A stretch of 64,000 bases of DNA from Symbiodinium natans (GCA_905221605.1 CAJNDS010002124.1:906921-970920); one strand, 5' to 3'. Numbered from the stretch's first letter, positions 20,311 through 31,640 are shown. Made by a program: numbers and translations. The notes: generated by a model from the letters alone, not told the origin.

Positions 20311-20379
20311 GTGGGAGTTAAAATGGAAATCAAGTCCTACACCCTCAGCCCTAGATCCTCAACCCTAGAACCCGAAAGC

Positions 20380-20430
20380 ATGACTTGTATCTTAGGGCTT
20401 CCAGCGCTTCTAGCAGCTTACGCTTTTTCG
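20380..20430 (+). CDS. Possible first exon with signal-peptide-like sequence
   Basis: ATG followed by a hydrophobic run: MTCILGLPALLAAYAFS, 17 codons ending in phase 0 at a GTAGGA donor. No in-frame ATG upstream. Alternatively an internal hydrophobic exon after the CTTCCAG at 20402. Confidence 0.3.
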
Positions 20431-20573
20431 GTAGGACTGCTGAGGCCTAAACCCTGAACCCTAAACCTCAACCCTAAACCCTTCGGGTTTAGGGTTCAGG
20501 GTTTAGGGTTCATGGTTCAGGGTTCAGGCCTAAACTCTAAACTCTTCAACTTTCTAAACCTCAACGACCCAAG

Positions 20574-20660
20574 CCTCCCGCCGAAAGTCGAGGAGGAGGC
20601 GATGGAAGGCGACGATGTGGATGCTCAGTTGCTGGAGGAGAAGCACCTGAACCACACACG
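20574..20660 (+). CDS. Mini-exon, acidic, strong donor
   Basis: Acceptor CCCAAG, donor GTAAGA. Reads LPPKVEEEAMEGDDVDAQ then LLEEKHLNHT. One of the cleanest donor matches in the window. Confidence 0.55.
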
Positions 20661-20699
20661 GTAAGACCCGAAGCCCTAATAGCCGTAAGTAACCCGAAT

Positions 20700-20930
20700 A
20701 GCCCTAACACGTTTTAAGCCCTGTGCTACCTCTCAGAAGTAGGAGCGCTTCCTTCTGTTTGGCATGCATTGTTTGTTGAGCTGCTTGCTGAGCCTCACAC
20801 GCTCGACCACATGGTTTCGTGTAGGGAGCTGGTGCTACCTCTTGTTTCTTGGTGTGGGGAGGTTGGGGTTCGGGTTCCTTTCCTCTTGAACAACGTGTTG
20901 GCACCCCCTTTCTTGGATTTTGGGACCCTA
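20700..20930 (-). other. Open island, strand uncertain
   Basis: The minus strand has a 66-codon frame with ACEAQQAAQQTMHAKQKEA (helical). The plus strand shows nothing comparable. No other gene nearby is on the minus strand, so the call is doubtful. Confidence 0.2.
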
Positions 20931-21389
20931 AGCCCTAAACCCTAAGCCCTAAACCCTAAGCCCTAAACCCTAAGCCCTAAACCCTAAGCCCTAAACCCCC
21001 TCGTTTTGGGAACTGAAAAGTCCCACACCTACCGTGGACTAGGGGGATCCCTCAGGCGTTTACGGTTTTGGGGGGTTGAGGGGCTAGGGTTTGGGGTCTA
21101 GGGTTTAGGGCTTAGGGTTTAGTCTTTTAGGGTTTAGGGTTAGGGTTTTGGTTTTTCCGAGTTGAAGGGTTTGGGGTTGAGGGGTTAGGGCTTTGGGTGT
21201 TGGGAGTTGAGTGATCCTGAGCCCTAAACCCTTAACCCTAAACCCTTAACCCTAAACCCTTAACCCTATAAGTCCTAAACCCTAAACCCTAAACCCTATA
21301 AACCCTAAACCCTATAAACCCTACAAACCCTAAACCCTAGACCCTAAACCCTAAACCCTAAACCCTAAACCCTCTAAGCGGCTCTTGAG

Positions 21390-21461
21390 GAGCTGTCTGG
21401 CTCCAGCAGCATCCGCGCCCTCAGCCTCTCGACGTTGGAGACCTGCAACCCTCCATCTTAA
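21390..21461 (+). CDS. Mini-exon ELSGSSSIRALSLSTLE
   Basis: Acceptor CTTGAG. The frame ends at TAA 21459-21461. C-rich units before, G-rich units after. Confidence 0.4.
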   Translation, partial: ELSGSSSIRALSLSTLETCNPPS

Positions 21462-21823
21462 GCCTTAGTCCCAAAAGGCCCAACGCCTCAATCCTAGGGT
21501 TTAGGGTTTAGGGTTTAGGGTTTAGGGTTTAGGGTTATCCCAGAACCCTCAGCGCCTGAACTTAACCTAGAACCCTAAACCCCAAGCCCTAATTTCAACT
21601 CCAACCCCTGAGCCTAAATCCTCGGCCTCCCCTCTCGCCCCCTCCCCTCTCCCTGTTACGAAAGCTCTGAGAAACCCGAGGGCGCGCTGGGGGCCCCTGA
21701 GCCGCAAACCTCAACCTCTACCCTTGACCCTAAACCCTAAACCCTAAACGTTACACCCTAAACCCTAAACCCTAAACCCTAGGCCCTAAACCCTAAACCC
21801 TAAACCCCTAAACCCTTCTTCAG

Positions 21824-21925
21824 GAGTATTTGGGGCGGCGGCCGTTGTGTTTCAAAACGCCCATGACCAGGTCCCAGCTCCAGGCGGACGTGCGACTTCA
21901 AGCACACCTGTCCGGGCCTCATAGG
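21824..21925 (+). CDS. Mini-exon EYLGRRPLCFKTPMTRS
   Basis: Acceptor TTCTTCAG, donor GTTTTC. 34 codons, continuing QLQADVRLQAHLSGP. Classic C-rich-before, G-rich-after flanks. Confidence 0.5.
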
Positions 21926-22069
21926 GTTTTCAGGGTTTGGGGTTTAGGGCTTAGGGTTTAGGATTTGAGGTTCAAGTTCAGGGTTTAGGATGTAGGGTTC
22001 AGGGCTTAGGGTGCTCCATTGGCCCGGGGGACCTAGCAAGTACGTAGCCTGACTATAACGTATTGCAAG

Positions 22070-22117
22070 TCAGGTTTGACATATCACAACTTGGGGTTAT
22101 TCTACATGGAGCCTCAC
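22070..22117 (+). CDS. Mini-exon SGLTYHNLGLFYMEPH
   Basis: Sixteen codons, phase 0, acceptor TTGCAAG, donor GTAGTA. Confidence 0.45.
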
Positions 22118-22233
22118 GTAGTATAGACTTACTCATCCAAGGACCCTCGGTGTTGCCCTAAACCCTAAACCCGAAACCCTAAACCCTAAATCCTAAACCC
22201 TAAACCGCTCTGTTCTGTGCTTGGTTCCCTGAG

Positions 22234-22283
22234 ATGAGCATCGATTTCACCATGTGCTGCCATGTTGCCAACTTTGTTCCTGA
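22234..22283 (+). CDS. Mini-exon MSIDFTMCCHVANFVP
   Basis: Acceptor CCTGAG. The donor is the GT of GTTTAGGG. Confidence 0.4.
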
Positions 22284-22421
22284 GTTTAGGGTGTCGTGTG
22301 TAGGGTTCAATTCATTAGGGTTTAGTGTTCAGGGTTTGTGCTGTGGAGCCTGAAATCCACAAGATCTGATGCTCGGGTTTTAGGCGCTAGGTTTAAGGGG
22401 TTCTACATCTGGGCTTAACAG

Positions 22422-22452
22422 AGTTGAAGAGGACCTACACGTGCTCGCAGGG
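22422..22452 (+). CDS. Possible mini-exon VEEDLHVLA
   Basis: Acceptor TAACAG; donor unclear. Confidence 0.25.
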
Positions 22453-22630
22453 AACCCTAAATCCAAACCCCTAAGCCCTGGACACCGGGCCCGCTTTGGA
22501 CTGTAGAGCATCTGACTCATCCCAAGCCCTGAACCGCCTCTAGTAGGCCGGCGCTTGGTAGACTTTACATTTCCCCTTGTCGGGTTTGGGGTTTAGGGTT
22601 GCTGTTCATGTATTGGGGAACATGTTGCAG

Positions 22631-22740
22631 AGGGTTTTAAGAGCCGCCCTGGTCTATATTGATGGCTTTCAAGCTTGGAAGTCGTGGCTGAAACGAAGCT
22701 GCAGTGCATGTCACGTGAACCCTTGGCCCAAAACCCCTGG
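22631..22740 (+). CDS. Mini-exon RVLRAALVYIDGFQAWKS
   Basis: Acceptor TTGCAG, donor GTAATG, 110 bp. Continues WLKRSCSACHVNPWPKTP. A minus-strand frame of 123 codons overlaps it but lacks splice support. Confidence 0.5.
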
Positions 22741-22890
22741 GTAATGGCTCGACGAGAAAGGGGGCTTTTCGGAACCCTTTGTCCAAGCACCAACGCCGTT
22801 TTGTTCGCAACATGAACCCTAAACCTGCTACCCCAAACCTGCACCAGTGCCCATCGCATTCTCCTCGATGAAACCCGAAACCATTGACAG

Positions 22891-22965
22891 GCCTGTTGGG
22901 CTCGGCTTCGCAATGTAGCCACAACGCCTGGCAGGGCGGAAACCATCTGCTCCACCCTACCCATA
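22891..22965 (+). CDS. Possible mini-exon LLGSASQCSHNAWQGGN
   Basis: Acceptor TTGACAG; 3' end uncertain. Confidence 0.35.
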
Positions 22966-23118
22966 GACCCCCAACGCTTAAACCCTAAACCCTACGACCC
23001 TAAACCTTTAAACCCTAACTCCCTAATTAAAGCCCTAAAGCCCCGAAAAGCCTAGAACCCTAGCAGCCTAAAACCCTCAAACTCTAAGACCCTAAAACCC
23101 TGAACCCGAAAATCTGAG

Positions 23119-23196
23119 GCGGCACCATCTCGGGATCCAGCAAGTTCGTGTCCTGCAAGGGCCGGGCTGGCAGATACCTGGTCGCCAAGAAGACAG
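23119..23196 (+). CDS. Mini-exon, possible lectin-type strand pair
   Basis: Acceptor TCTGAG, GC-type donor. Reads GTISGSSKFVSCKGRAGR then YLVAKKTG. The C-x-GRxGRY pattern recalls the core of fucolectin/F5-8C galactose-binding sandwiches, as does the island at 35423. Resemblance only. Confidence 0.5.
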
Positions 23197-23439
23197 GCTG
23201 GGTTGAGGGTTCAATTAGGGTTTAGGGTCTTGGGCTTTTGGGTTCTTAGGGTTTCAGGTTTTAGGGTGTTTTGGGTAACTCTAAACCCTAAACCTGGGAC
23301 CCAGAGTAGGCCACTGTTTCCTTGCGTTTGGGGCCCAGGGCTTCCCTTAACCCGAAACCTTGGGTTTAGGTCTTCGGGTTCGGGTTTGGTTTATAGTCTT
23401 TGAGGATTGAGGGTAGGATTTGCCCTGTGGGGTTGGTTA

Positions 23440-23672
23440 GGACTTTAGGGACTTAGAAGGAACATGAGTGTTGAGCTATGGAACGTGTCAACTGCTTCAA
23501 TGTCGTAGAGCCGAATATGACTAGGTAGCCCCTTGGGATATTTCACATGTTTCGTTCTTTTTCTGGGGTAGCTTAAGAGCATCCAGGATACGTTCAGATG
23601 GTTTAAAGGGCCCACATAGATCAGCCTCAGAGGCGTGAGGCTTCTGCGTGTACAAAAACGCCCGGTTCCTCC
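23440..23672. other. AT-richer island, unassigned
   Basis: Two overlapping minus-strand frames (one with CGPFKPSERILDALKLPQ) but no splice signals or recognised motif. Confidence 0.25.
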
Positions 23673-23677
23673 TGCAG

Positions 23678-23747
23678 GTACCAATCAGCAGTTGACAGTG
23701 GGCGAGGTGGAGGTGTGGGAGGAGCAACTGCGCGCAGCAATCATGTG
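23678..23747 (+). CDS. Probable terminal exon ending in TGA
   Basis: Acceptor CCTGCAG; frame TNQQLTVGEVEVWEEQLR then AAIM and a stop. Charged coiled-coil-like end. Confidence 0.45.
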
Positions 23748-23849
23748 AAGGGGGCTGGGGGTTTAGAGCCCTAAGCCCTGCACCCTAAGCCCTGAACCCT
23801 AAACCCGACCAAAACCCTGAATGAACCCTAAGTAAGATGTGGCAAGTGC

Positions 23850-24066
23850 GGCCAAACGCAGCCTCGCGTGCGAAGCCTGGGAATCCTGCAAAGCGGAGAT
23901 GGGCTCCGCGAGTATGAGGGCAGCCGTTCTTTGTCATCTTCCTCGCATTGGCGGTGCCCGCCTCTCATCGCCGCTCGCCCAACACTGCGTGATTCATGCG
24001 AGATTCTCTCAGGTCGTCGCCGCGCACAAGGTTCCCGACTGCCTGAGATCCAAGTCCTGTGTGTAG
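23850..24066 (+). CDS. GC-rich island with two open frames
   Basis: Frame 1: KRSLACEAWESCKAEMGS... to a TAG at 24066. Frame 2: LGILQSGDGLREYEGSRS... to 24104. Longer than most islands; frame undecided. Confidence 0.35.
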
Positions 24067-24504
24067 AAATGTCAACTCTCGCAGGCCATACCCAAACTCC
24101 TTAGCTGGCGTACGGGTCCACCGAGCCGCCGCAGCTTATCGACGAACACGCGAGGCATGAGTTTGTTTGCGTATGAACAACTCGTTGGGAGCCGCCGATG
24201 TGCAGGGATTACAAAGCCTGAACCCTCAGCCCTACAAACCTTGACTGCCCTAAACCCGAATCCTAAACCCTAAGCCTTAAACACCCCAAACACCCCAAGC
24301 ACCCTAAGCACCCTAAGCACCCTAAAGCCTAAACCCGAAACACCCGGAACCCCAAACCCGAAATCCTAAACCCCAAACCTTAAACACCCTAAACCCCAAC
24401 CCTAAACACCCTCAACACCCTAGACCCCAAGCCCGAACTCCTAACGACCCTAAACACCCCGAACCCGAAATCCTAAACCCTAATTGTGGCAAGAACCAAG
24501 CCAG

Positions 24505-24541
24505 GGCTCCCAGAAGCCTTTGAATTGCGACATAGAGGCTT
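24505..24541 (+). CDS. Mini-exon GSQKPLNCDIEA
   Basis: Acceptor AGCCAG; the donor GT lies in the first GTTTAGGG unit. Confidence 0.4.
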
Positions 24542-25290
24542 GTTTAGGGTTTAGGGTTTAGGGTTTGGGGCTTGCGGTTTAGGGTTTAGGGTTTAGGGTT
24601 TAGGGTTTAGGGTTTAGGGTTTAGGGTTTAGGGTTTGAGGGTTGAGGGTTTAGGTTTTGGAGCTTCCGTAGGGTTTGGGGCTTAGGGCTTAGGGCTTCGG
24701 GCTTCGAACCCAACACCTATGTTTTTGCTGCAGCTAAGAATCCTTCAAGGGGCTTCATAATCACAGCCTGCGAAAATCCTAAGCTCCAGCAACCTCAAAA
24801 TCTTATAGGCCCTACTCATCCCTCAACTGCCCCTAGTCCCTAAACCCTACACCCTAAACCCGACATGAACCCTACAAGCCCCAAACCCTGAACCTTGGTA
24901 CATCCTAAGGGTAGTTACATGGTCCTTAACCTAGTTCCTTACCTTCCATAAAGGGTGCTGAAGTATGAGCCCTTGGGTTCTTATAGGGTACATAAGGGAT
25001 ATATAAGGGGTCCCCAGTTATGGGCCAATGCTAAGAAGCCATGCAGCTTTCCTTAGACACAAGGACCCTGATGATTGCTTCAAAACATGTGGGCGCCAAG
25101 CGTGAGTAGAGAAGGCTTAGGGTTTAGGGTTTAGGGTTTAGGGTTCAACCCTAAACCCTAAACAACCCTAAACCCTAAACCCTAAACCCTAAAACCTAAA
25201 CCCTAAACCCTACACCCTACACGTGCTTTGGGTATGAAGGTTTTAGGGTTTTTTGGGGTCCATGGGGTTTATTGGGTCTGGGGGGTTCAG

Positions 25291-25348
25291 GACGCAGTGC
25301 TCTCCCGCACTGCTGCAGTGGCGACCATGTCTGTGCCGAAGAAGGCGG
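25291..25348 (+). CDS. Mini-exon DAVLSRTAAVATMSVPKK
   Basis: Acceptor GGTTCAG, donor GTTCGG, then TTTAGGG units. Confidence 0.45.
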
Positions 25349-25654
25349 GTTCGGGGGGGGGTTTAGGGTTTAGGGTTTAGGGTTTAGGGTTTAGGGTTTA
25401 GGGTTTAGGGAGGTTGCCAGTGACCATAAGATCCTATAATACCCGTTACCTTAAACCCTAAGCCCTCAACCCTAAGCCCTAAACCGGAACCCTCAAACGC
25501 TTAACCCCTTTGACCCCCGAGTCCCAGAACCCCTACAGCACTGAAACATGGGTGTTCCGTGGGAAAAAGCAGCATGTTACCCTGAAACCCTAAACCCTTT
25601 AAACCTACAGACCCTGAACCGTAAACCTGCTAATGAACTTGTCTCATGTGCAAA

Positions 25655-25705
25655 GGCGGAAAGCAACGGACCAGACAGGGTGCTGGACGATGAGCTCAGA
25701 CCTCA
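25655..25705 (+). CDS. Mini-exon ESNGPDRVLDDELRP
   Basis: Acceptor GCAAAG, strong donor GTAAGA. Confidence 0.45.
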
Positions 25706-26379
25706 GTAAGAGTAGAGTGTCGTGTTTAGGGCTTCGGCTTCTCTCCCTGACTTCCCAAGCCCCAGACAACCCTAAAGCCAAAAACGCCGTCAAGCGCGTC
25801 GCGGTTCTTGGCCCATTCGACCCTTGGGCTGAGGGGCGTTTGAGGGTTTAGGCGTCCCGAAGCCTTCTTAAAATCTCAGCCCTCCAATCCTGTAGTCGTT
25901 GTTTAGGGGCGAAGGATACGCGTTGATTCCTCTCTATACTCTGGAGGTTACGAACTACTTGGGGCGCGGACCTAGACCTCTGAAGCCCTCAAACCCTAAC
26001 CCTTAACCCTGAATACCCTACGCTGCCCCAGACCCTAAACCCTAAACCCTAAACCCTAAATCCCTTTCTCCTTGCCTCTTCGGGCAAGTCAGCGAGGCGT
26101 AATGCCGTCAGGCCTCGTTAGGGGCCTTCAGGTGCCTTCATAGGGTTCAGGGTTTAGGGTTTAGGGTTTAGGGTTTAGGGTTTAGGGTGTTAGGGTTTAG
26201 GGTGTTAGGGTTTAGTGTTTAGGGTTTATGTAGGGTTTAGGGTTCCCTGAACCCCGCAATGTAGAACAACTGCTCCATGTACCTACAGTGTGGTAGCAGC
26301 TACAAGAAACTCTTTCAGCCCTAAGTCCCAAAGCCTATAAGGCCCCAAACCATAAAGCTTTGGCCCTACAAAACCTAGA

Positions 26380-26485
26380 GACTTACTGGCTCAAAACCCA
26401 ACTTTTCAACTTTTGGGCTTCCTATAAGGTAGTTTATTCTGAAAGTTCCAACTTTTATTTCTTTGGGTTTTGGGCCAGTAAGGAG
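26380..26485. mobile_element. Fold-back element, CTTACTGGCTCAAAACCCAA ends
   Basis: The left arm 26382-26401 is complementary to TTTGGGTTTTGGGCCAGTAAG at 26462-26482. The interior also mirrors (CAACTTTT... / ...AAGTTCCAACTTTT). No coding. Confidence 0.7.
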
Positions 26486-26815
26486 AATAGCAACCCGACG
26501 CAAGCCCCATTTTGCAAAAGCTTAGAAAGCCCAACAAACCTATGGACACCCTCATAGAGGTCTATTCAATGCCCTGTAAACATCCTAGAACAAAACAGCC
26601 CTTGTCAAGCGATGTTGCAATCCCCACACCCCCCAAAAACCCTACCAAGCACCCTATTAAACCCTGCCAAATACCCTAGAAGAATCTTAACCCTAAGCCC
26701 TAAACCCTCGACCCTAAACCCTAAACCTAAAAACAAAATTACCAAAAAAAACATCAACAAAACTTTAAAAACTAAACTTTAAATGTCTCAACCTCCACAC
26801 CCCAGAAGCTCCTAG

Positions 26816-26854
26816 GGACAACACCGCTGCCAAGTCGCAGGCGCTCCACAATGG
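26816..26854 (+). CDS. Mini-exon DNTAAKSQALHNG
   Basis: Acceptor CTCCTAG, donor GTCTAG. Confidence 0.35.
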
Positions 26855-27184
26855 GGTCTAGTAGGACTTCGGGTTTCGAGGGTCTAGGGTTTAGGGTTTA
26901 GGGTAGGGTTTAAGGTTTAGGGTTTAGGGTTTAGGGTTTAGGGTGTTGGGGAGTTTGGGGCTTTAGGTGTTTGAGGTTCAACTGTTGCGACTTAGGGTTT
27001 GGGTTCAGGGTTCAGGGCTTTGGGGAGTTTTGGGGAGTTCTGGGGAGTCTAGGAGTTTGGGGTAACTATAGTGAGGGTCTGATAGCGGAAGTTAGGATCC
27101 TTAGAACCCACTTCAGGGTCCTTATCACTCTACGGGGGGCCTCCGTGTGTAAGACCTAAACCGCCCGCAAACGCCCTCGCCCAG

Positions 27185-27216
27185 CTGAGCAGGCGGGCAC
27201 GAACCCATGGCTGCAG
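27185..27216 (+). CDS. Possible mini-exon SRRARTHGC
   Basis: Acceptor GCCCAG, donor GTAGAG. Very short and basic. Confidence 0.25.
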
Positions 27217-28022
27217 GTAGAGCTTGTTGACGTGACTTGGCGCAGCCTCCCAAAAGCAGGCCCCAGAGTAGACCCTTTTACTCCCGTTTCTGTTGGGGCT
27301 TAGGTTCCCTTATAATTAAGCCCCTTGAAACCAAAAAGCACACTCTTTTCTTGGGTTACTCCTGGGTCTAGGTGTTCAGGGTGGAGGTCTCTATGGTTTC
27401 AGGCAGATTGAAACTTAAACTCTACACCCTAAATTGGGCTTAGTCGGTTTCAGCGGTATGTGAATGTGGTCCCAATGTTGGGCTTGGACCCTAAACCCTA
27501 AACCCTAAACCCCAAACCCTAAACCCTAAACCCCAAACCCTAAACCCTAAACCCTAAACCCTAAACCCTCCCTGGACCCCGCAGAGCTGTGGCATCCCTG
27601 AGGTCCTAACCGAAGACCACAAGACACTAAACTCCGAATACCCCAATCCCCTGGGGGGCGGGCCTAGGACTTTTGAGCTTTGAGCAGCTTATTGGCGTTG
27701 CAGGGTGTCGAGATTAGGGGTTCCTGTTGAAACCCGGCGTTCGGAAACGCAACCCTGAACTGTAATCCATAAACCAAGATTCAGGGTAGGCTTGGGAGCA
27801 TACAAGTTTGAGGCACAAAAGAATCTCGGAACAAGGGGCGGGTCTACAAAGGGATGTTGGCAATTAATTACATTGGGCATTCTTATTGTGGTGGGTGGGC
27901 GGGAGGGGTGGAGGGCGAGCAAGGTCTTAATAAGCCTAAACCCTAAACTCTGAACTGTAAACCCTGAACCCTAAACCCTAATCCCCGAGCCCTACCATCA
28001 AGCCCATATTCTTGATCCCCAG

Positions 28023-28058
28023 AACACGATCATTGAGGCCGAAGCACACGCACATGAG
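28023..28058 (+). CDS. Mini-exon NTIIEAEAHAHE
   Basis: Twelve codons, phase 0, between GATCCCCAG and GTGAAT. Both signals are good despite the size. Confidence 0.45.
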
Positions 28059-28311
28059 GTGAATGACCCAAATCATTGGGCTCTTTCCTTTCGGGGGGCT
28101 GCGGGGCGAGATTCGAAGTAGGATGTTCCGAAACAAAGTCCAAAAACCCTAGGCCCTAGACCCCTGACGCTAAACCCCACACTCCCACAGACAAAGAAGA
28201 AGAAATCCCTTCGCCCCTAAACCCTAAACCCTAAACCTCAAACCCTAAACCCTAAACCCTAAACCCTAAACCTCTCCGAGGCTAGCCTTGCACCCTGCAA
28301 AACCGCCTCAG

Positions 28312-28359
28312 GAAGGAAATGTGGGCAAAGTCACGATTACGCCGAACCCCAGCTCCTGA
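28312..28359 (+). CDS. Mini-exon EGNVGKVTITPNPSS with stop
   Basis: Acceptor GCCTCAG. TGA at 28357, or a nearby GC donor. Strand-like peptide. Confidence 0.4.
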   Translation, partial: EGNVGKVTITPNPSS

Positions 28360-28397
28360 GCTGGTTTAGAGTTATTAGAGTTTAGGGTTTAGGGCTA

Positions 28398-28417
28398 GGG
28401 GGGGGGGGGGGGGGGGG
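28398..28417 (+). repeat. Poly-G run of about 20
   Basis: Uninterrupted G following TTTAGGG-like units. Confidence 0.9.
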
Positions 28418-28639
28418 TGGTGTTAAAAGTTGCTGGGCTGTAGGCTTCATACAGGGGTTCGGTTAGGGGTTCCGTTTTCAGAAAGCTTTTGGTTGATTGA
28501 AGTTGGATGCCTTGATTTTTGGACCCCAAACCCTAATCCCTAAAGCCCGGAAGGTTAAAGCACTAAGCAGTCAGGTTCCTCTAAGTAGGTCTCGGGCGTA
28601 TTTAGGGTTTGAGGATTTGGGCTTCGGGGGTTGAATGGC

Positions 28640-29169
28640 CTCTCTCTCGGACGACTGCCGTGCGATACCCTCGCAAGTGTCACCAGTGAGACGGATGCCA
28701 CTATGAGCTCCACGGTGCTAAGATCAACGTGCGTGATCGGATACATACTACGTGTGGCATACGTCAAGGTTGCAGGCTGGCGCCATGTCTGTGGGCTATC
28801 CTCTCATCGCAACTGCTATGGGACATGACGCCCCAACACCAGTATCCGCTTCAACTGCCGCTCACCCTTTTTGCAGACGATCACATCGGTCACTGGACAT
28901 TGCTGACACAACAAGATGTGGAGGCATGGAATGCAGCGTGCCCTTGCTCTTCCGTACCCTTGAGTCCTATGGCCTGCACGTCAACCCCACCAAGTCTAGC
29001 CTGCTGATCAAAGTGCGAGGCAAAACCCTTGAAAAACTCCTGCGAGATAGAACTGTTTGGGTCAAGAGGAAGGCTCAGTGGCGCTTCAGGGATAGAGACC
29101 GTACCTACTTGGTGCCCATGGAGACCCAAATCTCATACCTCGGAACCATTATCCCCTTGCAAGCGGTTT
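28640..29169 (+). pseudogene. LINE-type reverse transcriptase relic, frameshifted
   Basis: One frame (from about 28699) reads TTCGIRQGCRLAPCLWAIL and then LTLFADDHIGHW, the fingers/palm motif and F-ADD catalytic box of non-LTR retrotransposon reverse transcriptases. The downstream part continues in another frame: LESYGLHVNPTKSSLLI, then YLGTII near the thumb. So there is at least one frameshift near 28895 and a stop just upstream. Roughly 170 codons of a domain usually over 400 residues remain, with no endonuclease. It inserts between telomere-type arrays; the right end runs into TTTAGGG at 29166. Confidence 0.8.
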
Positions 29170-30130
29170 AGGGTTTACGGTGGAGGGTTGAGGGTTTAGG
29201 GTTTAGGGTTCAGGATGCAGCAGCGTCCCTGGCAAGTGAAGCTTGGCCATAGGTTTGCCAACTGCAACTTCGCCAGTCGCACAAGACAACCACAACCTAA
29301 GTCAGTGTAAACTTCAGCCTGAACTTACTCTTAGTAGCCCAGTCATACCCTTTTCCCTTGTTTGGTGTTAGGTTCCCTTGTAAAGTAACCAATCCCCAAA
29401 AGGGTACCCTTTTTTCTCATACGGATACTATTCAACCGACCCTTGGCATTTGTCATTGTGATGCATGTTTTTGGGGCTGGTCGCAAAGATCACCTTTTTT
29501 TCCGGGGTTTCAGGGCTGGGTTCGTTGTAGAGGGGTTGTTTGCTAGTACCTTTGGTTCTGTTTTTAGGAGTTTGAGCCTAACACGCCGAGAAAGGTTTCC
29601 CCTTTTTCCTAGGAGACTGCTTCCCCAGCTACAAAACCGCACTTAACCCCAGACCCAAAACCCTGATCAGTGGCAACCAGAACCCTAAACCCTACAAGGA
29701 AGGCCCCGCCCCCCCCCCCCCCCCCCCAGTTGCAAGTAGAGTTATAAGGACCTTAAATTCGGTTATAAGGATCCTAACTTAGGTCAAGTCCCTTACCGAT
29801 AGTTCGTATCGTAAGGGGGGGTCCTCCTTGTCCTCATCCTAGTACACCCTAGTACCCTAGTATCGAAATACCCTTAATACCCTTAAGACCCTTAGTACCC
29901 TGGGGGACCCTGAATAGCCTGAATTCCCTCGTACCTTAGCACCCTTACTCCCCTAAACCCCACTGGCAACTCGTAACTTCCGGTCTGCATCATAAACCCT
30001 AAGCCCTAGCAAACCCTAAACCCTAAACCCTAAACCCTAAACCCTAAACCCTAACCCCTAAACCCTAATTAAACCCCTAAACCCCTAAGCCCTAAATGCT
30101 AAATCCCTAAGCCCTAAACCCCTAAACCCC
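29170..30130. other. Spacer with element relics
   Basis: Contains a GGTAGCCCAGT-family relic (about 29333-29415), a C19 run (29709-29727), a GGGGCC-family fold-back (about 29728-29825) and CCCTAAA arrays. No supported gene. Confidence 0.5.
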
Positions 30131-30134
30131 TAAA

Positions 30135-30218
30135 CCCCGAAGCATGATTTGTCGTGTGGACGGGCCCAAGGCGAGCGCAGCGAGTTCGCTCCCACCGTGG
30201 CGGCGCCAGTGAAGGCGC
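30135..30218 (+). CDS. Mini-exon of 28 codons, phase 0
   Basis: Acceptor CCGAAG, donor GTGTTT running into TTTAGGG units. Reads CGRAQGERSEFAPTVAAP then VKARMG. C-rich units before. Confidence 0.5.
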
Positions 30219-30430
30219 GCATGGGCGTGTTTAGGGTATAGGGTATAGGGTTTAGGGTGTAGGGTTATAGGGTTTAGGGTTCAGAGTTTAGGGTTTAGGG
30301 TTTAAGTTTAGGGTTTAGGGTGAATGGTTTAGAGTTTAGGGTTTGGGGTTTAGGTTTCAGGGTGGATCGCGCTTGAGGCATGTAGGTCGTGTTGTTTGTT
30401 TTCAGGCGGTCGTGCTTTGGGATCTTTTAG

Positions 30431-30472
30431 GGGGCTGACAATGAACGACAAAAGCTGAGCGCCAGAGCATCC
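30431..30472 (+). CDS. Mini-exon GADNERQKLSARAS
   Basis: Fourteen codons, phase 0, acceptor TCTTTTAG, donor GTAAGC. Confidence 0.5.
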
Positions 30473-30948
30473 GTAAGCCCTAATTATAGTGAACTTGAGT
30501 CCTTAAACGCTGAACTGAACCCCATTCTGAACCCCTTACCAGCCGTACCAGCCACAAAAACCCTCTGAGCCTCACACCTAAACCCTATACCCTAATCCCT
30601 AGAAGCTCTATGCCTCCGTCTAGGGCTTGGAATTTGAGGTTTGAACCCTATAAGCACTAAAAACCCTAAACTCCCAAACTCCTAAACCCTAAACTCCGGA
30701 GCCCCTAACTTTTAAACTCCAAAACCCCTAACCCCCTAAACCATAAACCTTAAACCCCAAAAAACACTTAAAGCCCCAACCTCCAGGATGTGGTAGAGGT
30801 CTTCGAGTTTGGTGGGTTTGGGTTCTAGGGGTTTAGCGTTTAGACCCTTTATTTATTTGGTTCAGGGTTTAGGGTTTAGTTCTCTTGCGTGGCGTCTTGG
30901 GGGGTTCAGGGTGCGTGCCTTGGGCCGGATGGTGGGCTTTCGGAAGTG

Positions 30949-31016
30949 TCATGTGGAGGTCGGCGTGAGTGACAAGACCTGCAGCAACGGCGAGAAAGGC
31001 ACCCCAGCTGCTCTAG
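30949..31016 (+). CDS. Possible mini-exon DKTCSNGEKGTPAAL
   Basis: An NGEKGTP segment recalls Gly-X-Y sequence. Boundaries uncertain (acceptor perhaps GTGAG). Confidence 0.35.
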
Positions 31017-31419
31017 GGCTCAGGTTAGGGTTTAGGGTTTCGGGTCTCGGGTTCAGGGTTTAACGGCACCGAAGTGTTGTTTTGGGCTGGGGCACTGATC
31101 AGCTAGGCCCTTCAACCCTGAACCCTCGACCTTCCTAGGTAGGATAAGGGGGACCCTTAAAAGGGAACCCCTTCTTAACCCTCTTCTGGCTCTCTTACAC
31201 AGGGACCTTATTCAGAGGGTCTATATCCCCAAGGGTCCCCCTAATCCTATCCCCTAGACCTTGAACCCACGTACCACCCTAAACCTGCGTACCCTAGACC
31301 CTATAGCTACTGACCTGCAACCCGAAGGCTGACCCTTGGCACCAACTTACCTGCTGTGTTTGAGGGTTTAGGGTTTAGGGTTTAGGGTTTAGGGTTTAGG
31401 GTTCTTCTATCCTCCTCAT

Positions 31420-31640
31420 CATCAGCACTATGCTGATCAGTGCCATGATCTGCAGATGTCTTCTGTCTTTTCTGTTACTGTGCATCATTAGTCCGGTTTC
31501 TTTTCTGTGCTTAGAGTCATTTCTACCATTTCCTGCTTGCCATCATTCCTGTTCATGGCCTGCCTGCGTTAGGGGGTCGGGTTGCGCTGTCAAGCAGAGC
31601 TGTCAGCTGCAACGTGTTTGTCTATTTTTTGTTTTTTGGT
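31420..31640 (+). CDS. Possible exon with hydrophobic then Cys-rich segment
   Basis: 73-codon frame: CRCLLSFLLLCIISPVSFLC is membrane-like, followed by GCAVKQSCQLQRVC. The pyrimidine richness could instead be an acceptor tract. Confidence 0.25.

Noticed and set aside
22593-22964. Overlapping minus-strand frames of 123 and 95 codons
   Set aside because: The plus strand has matched acceptor and donor (22631-22740) and all confident coding nearby is plus; the minus frames look like antisense shadows.
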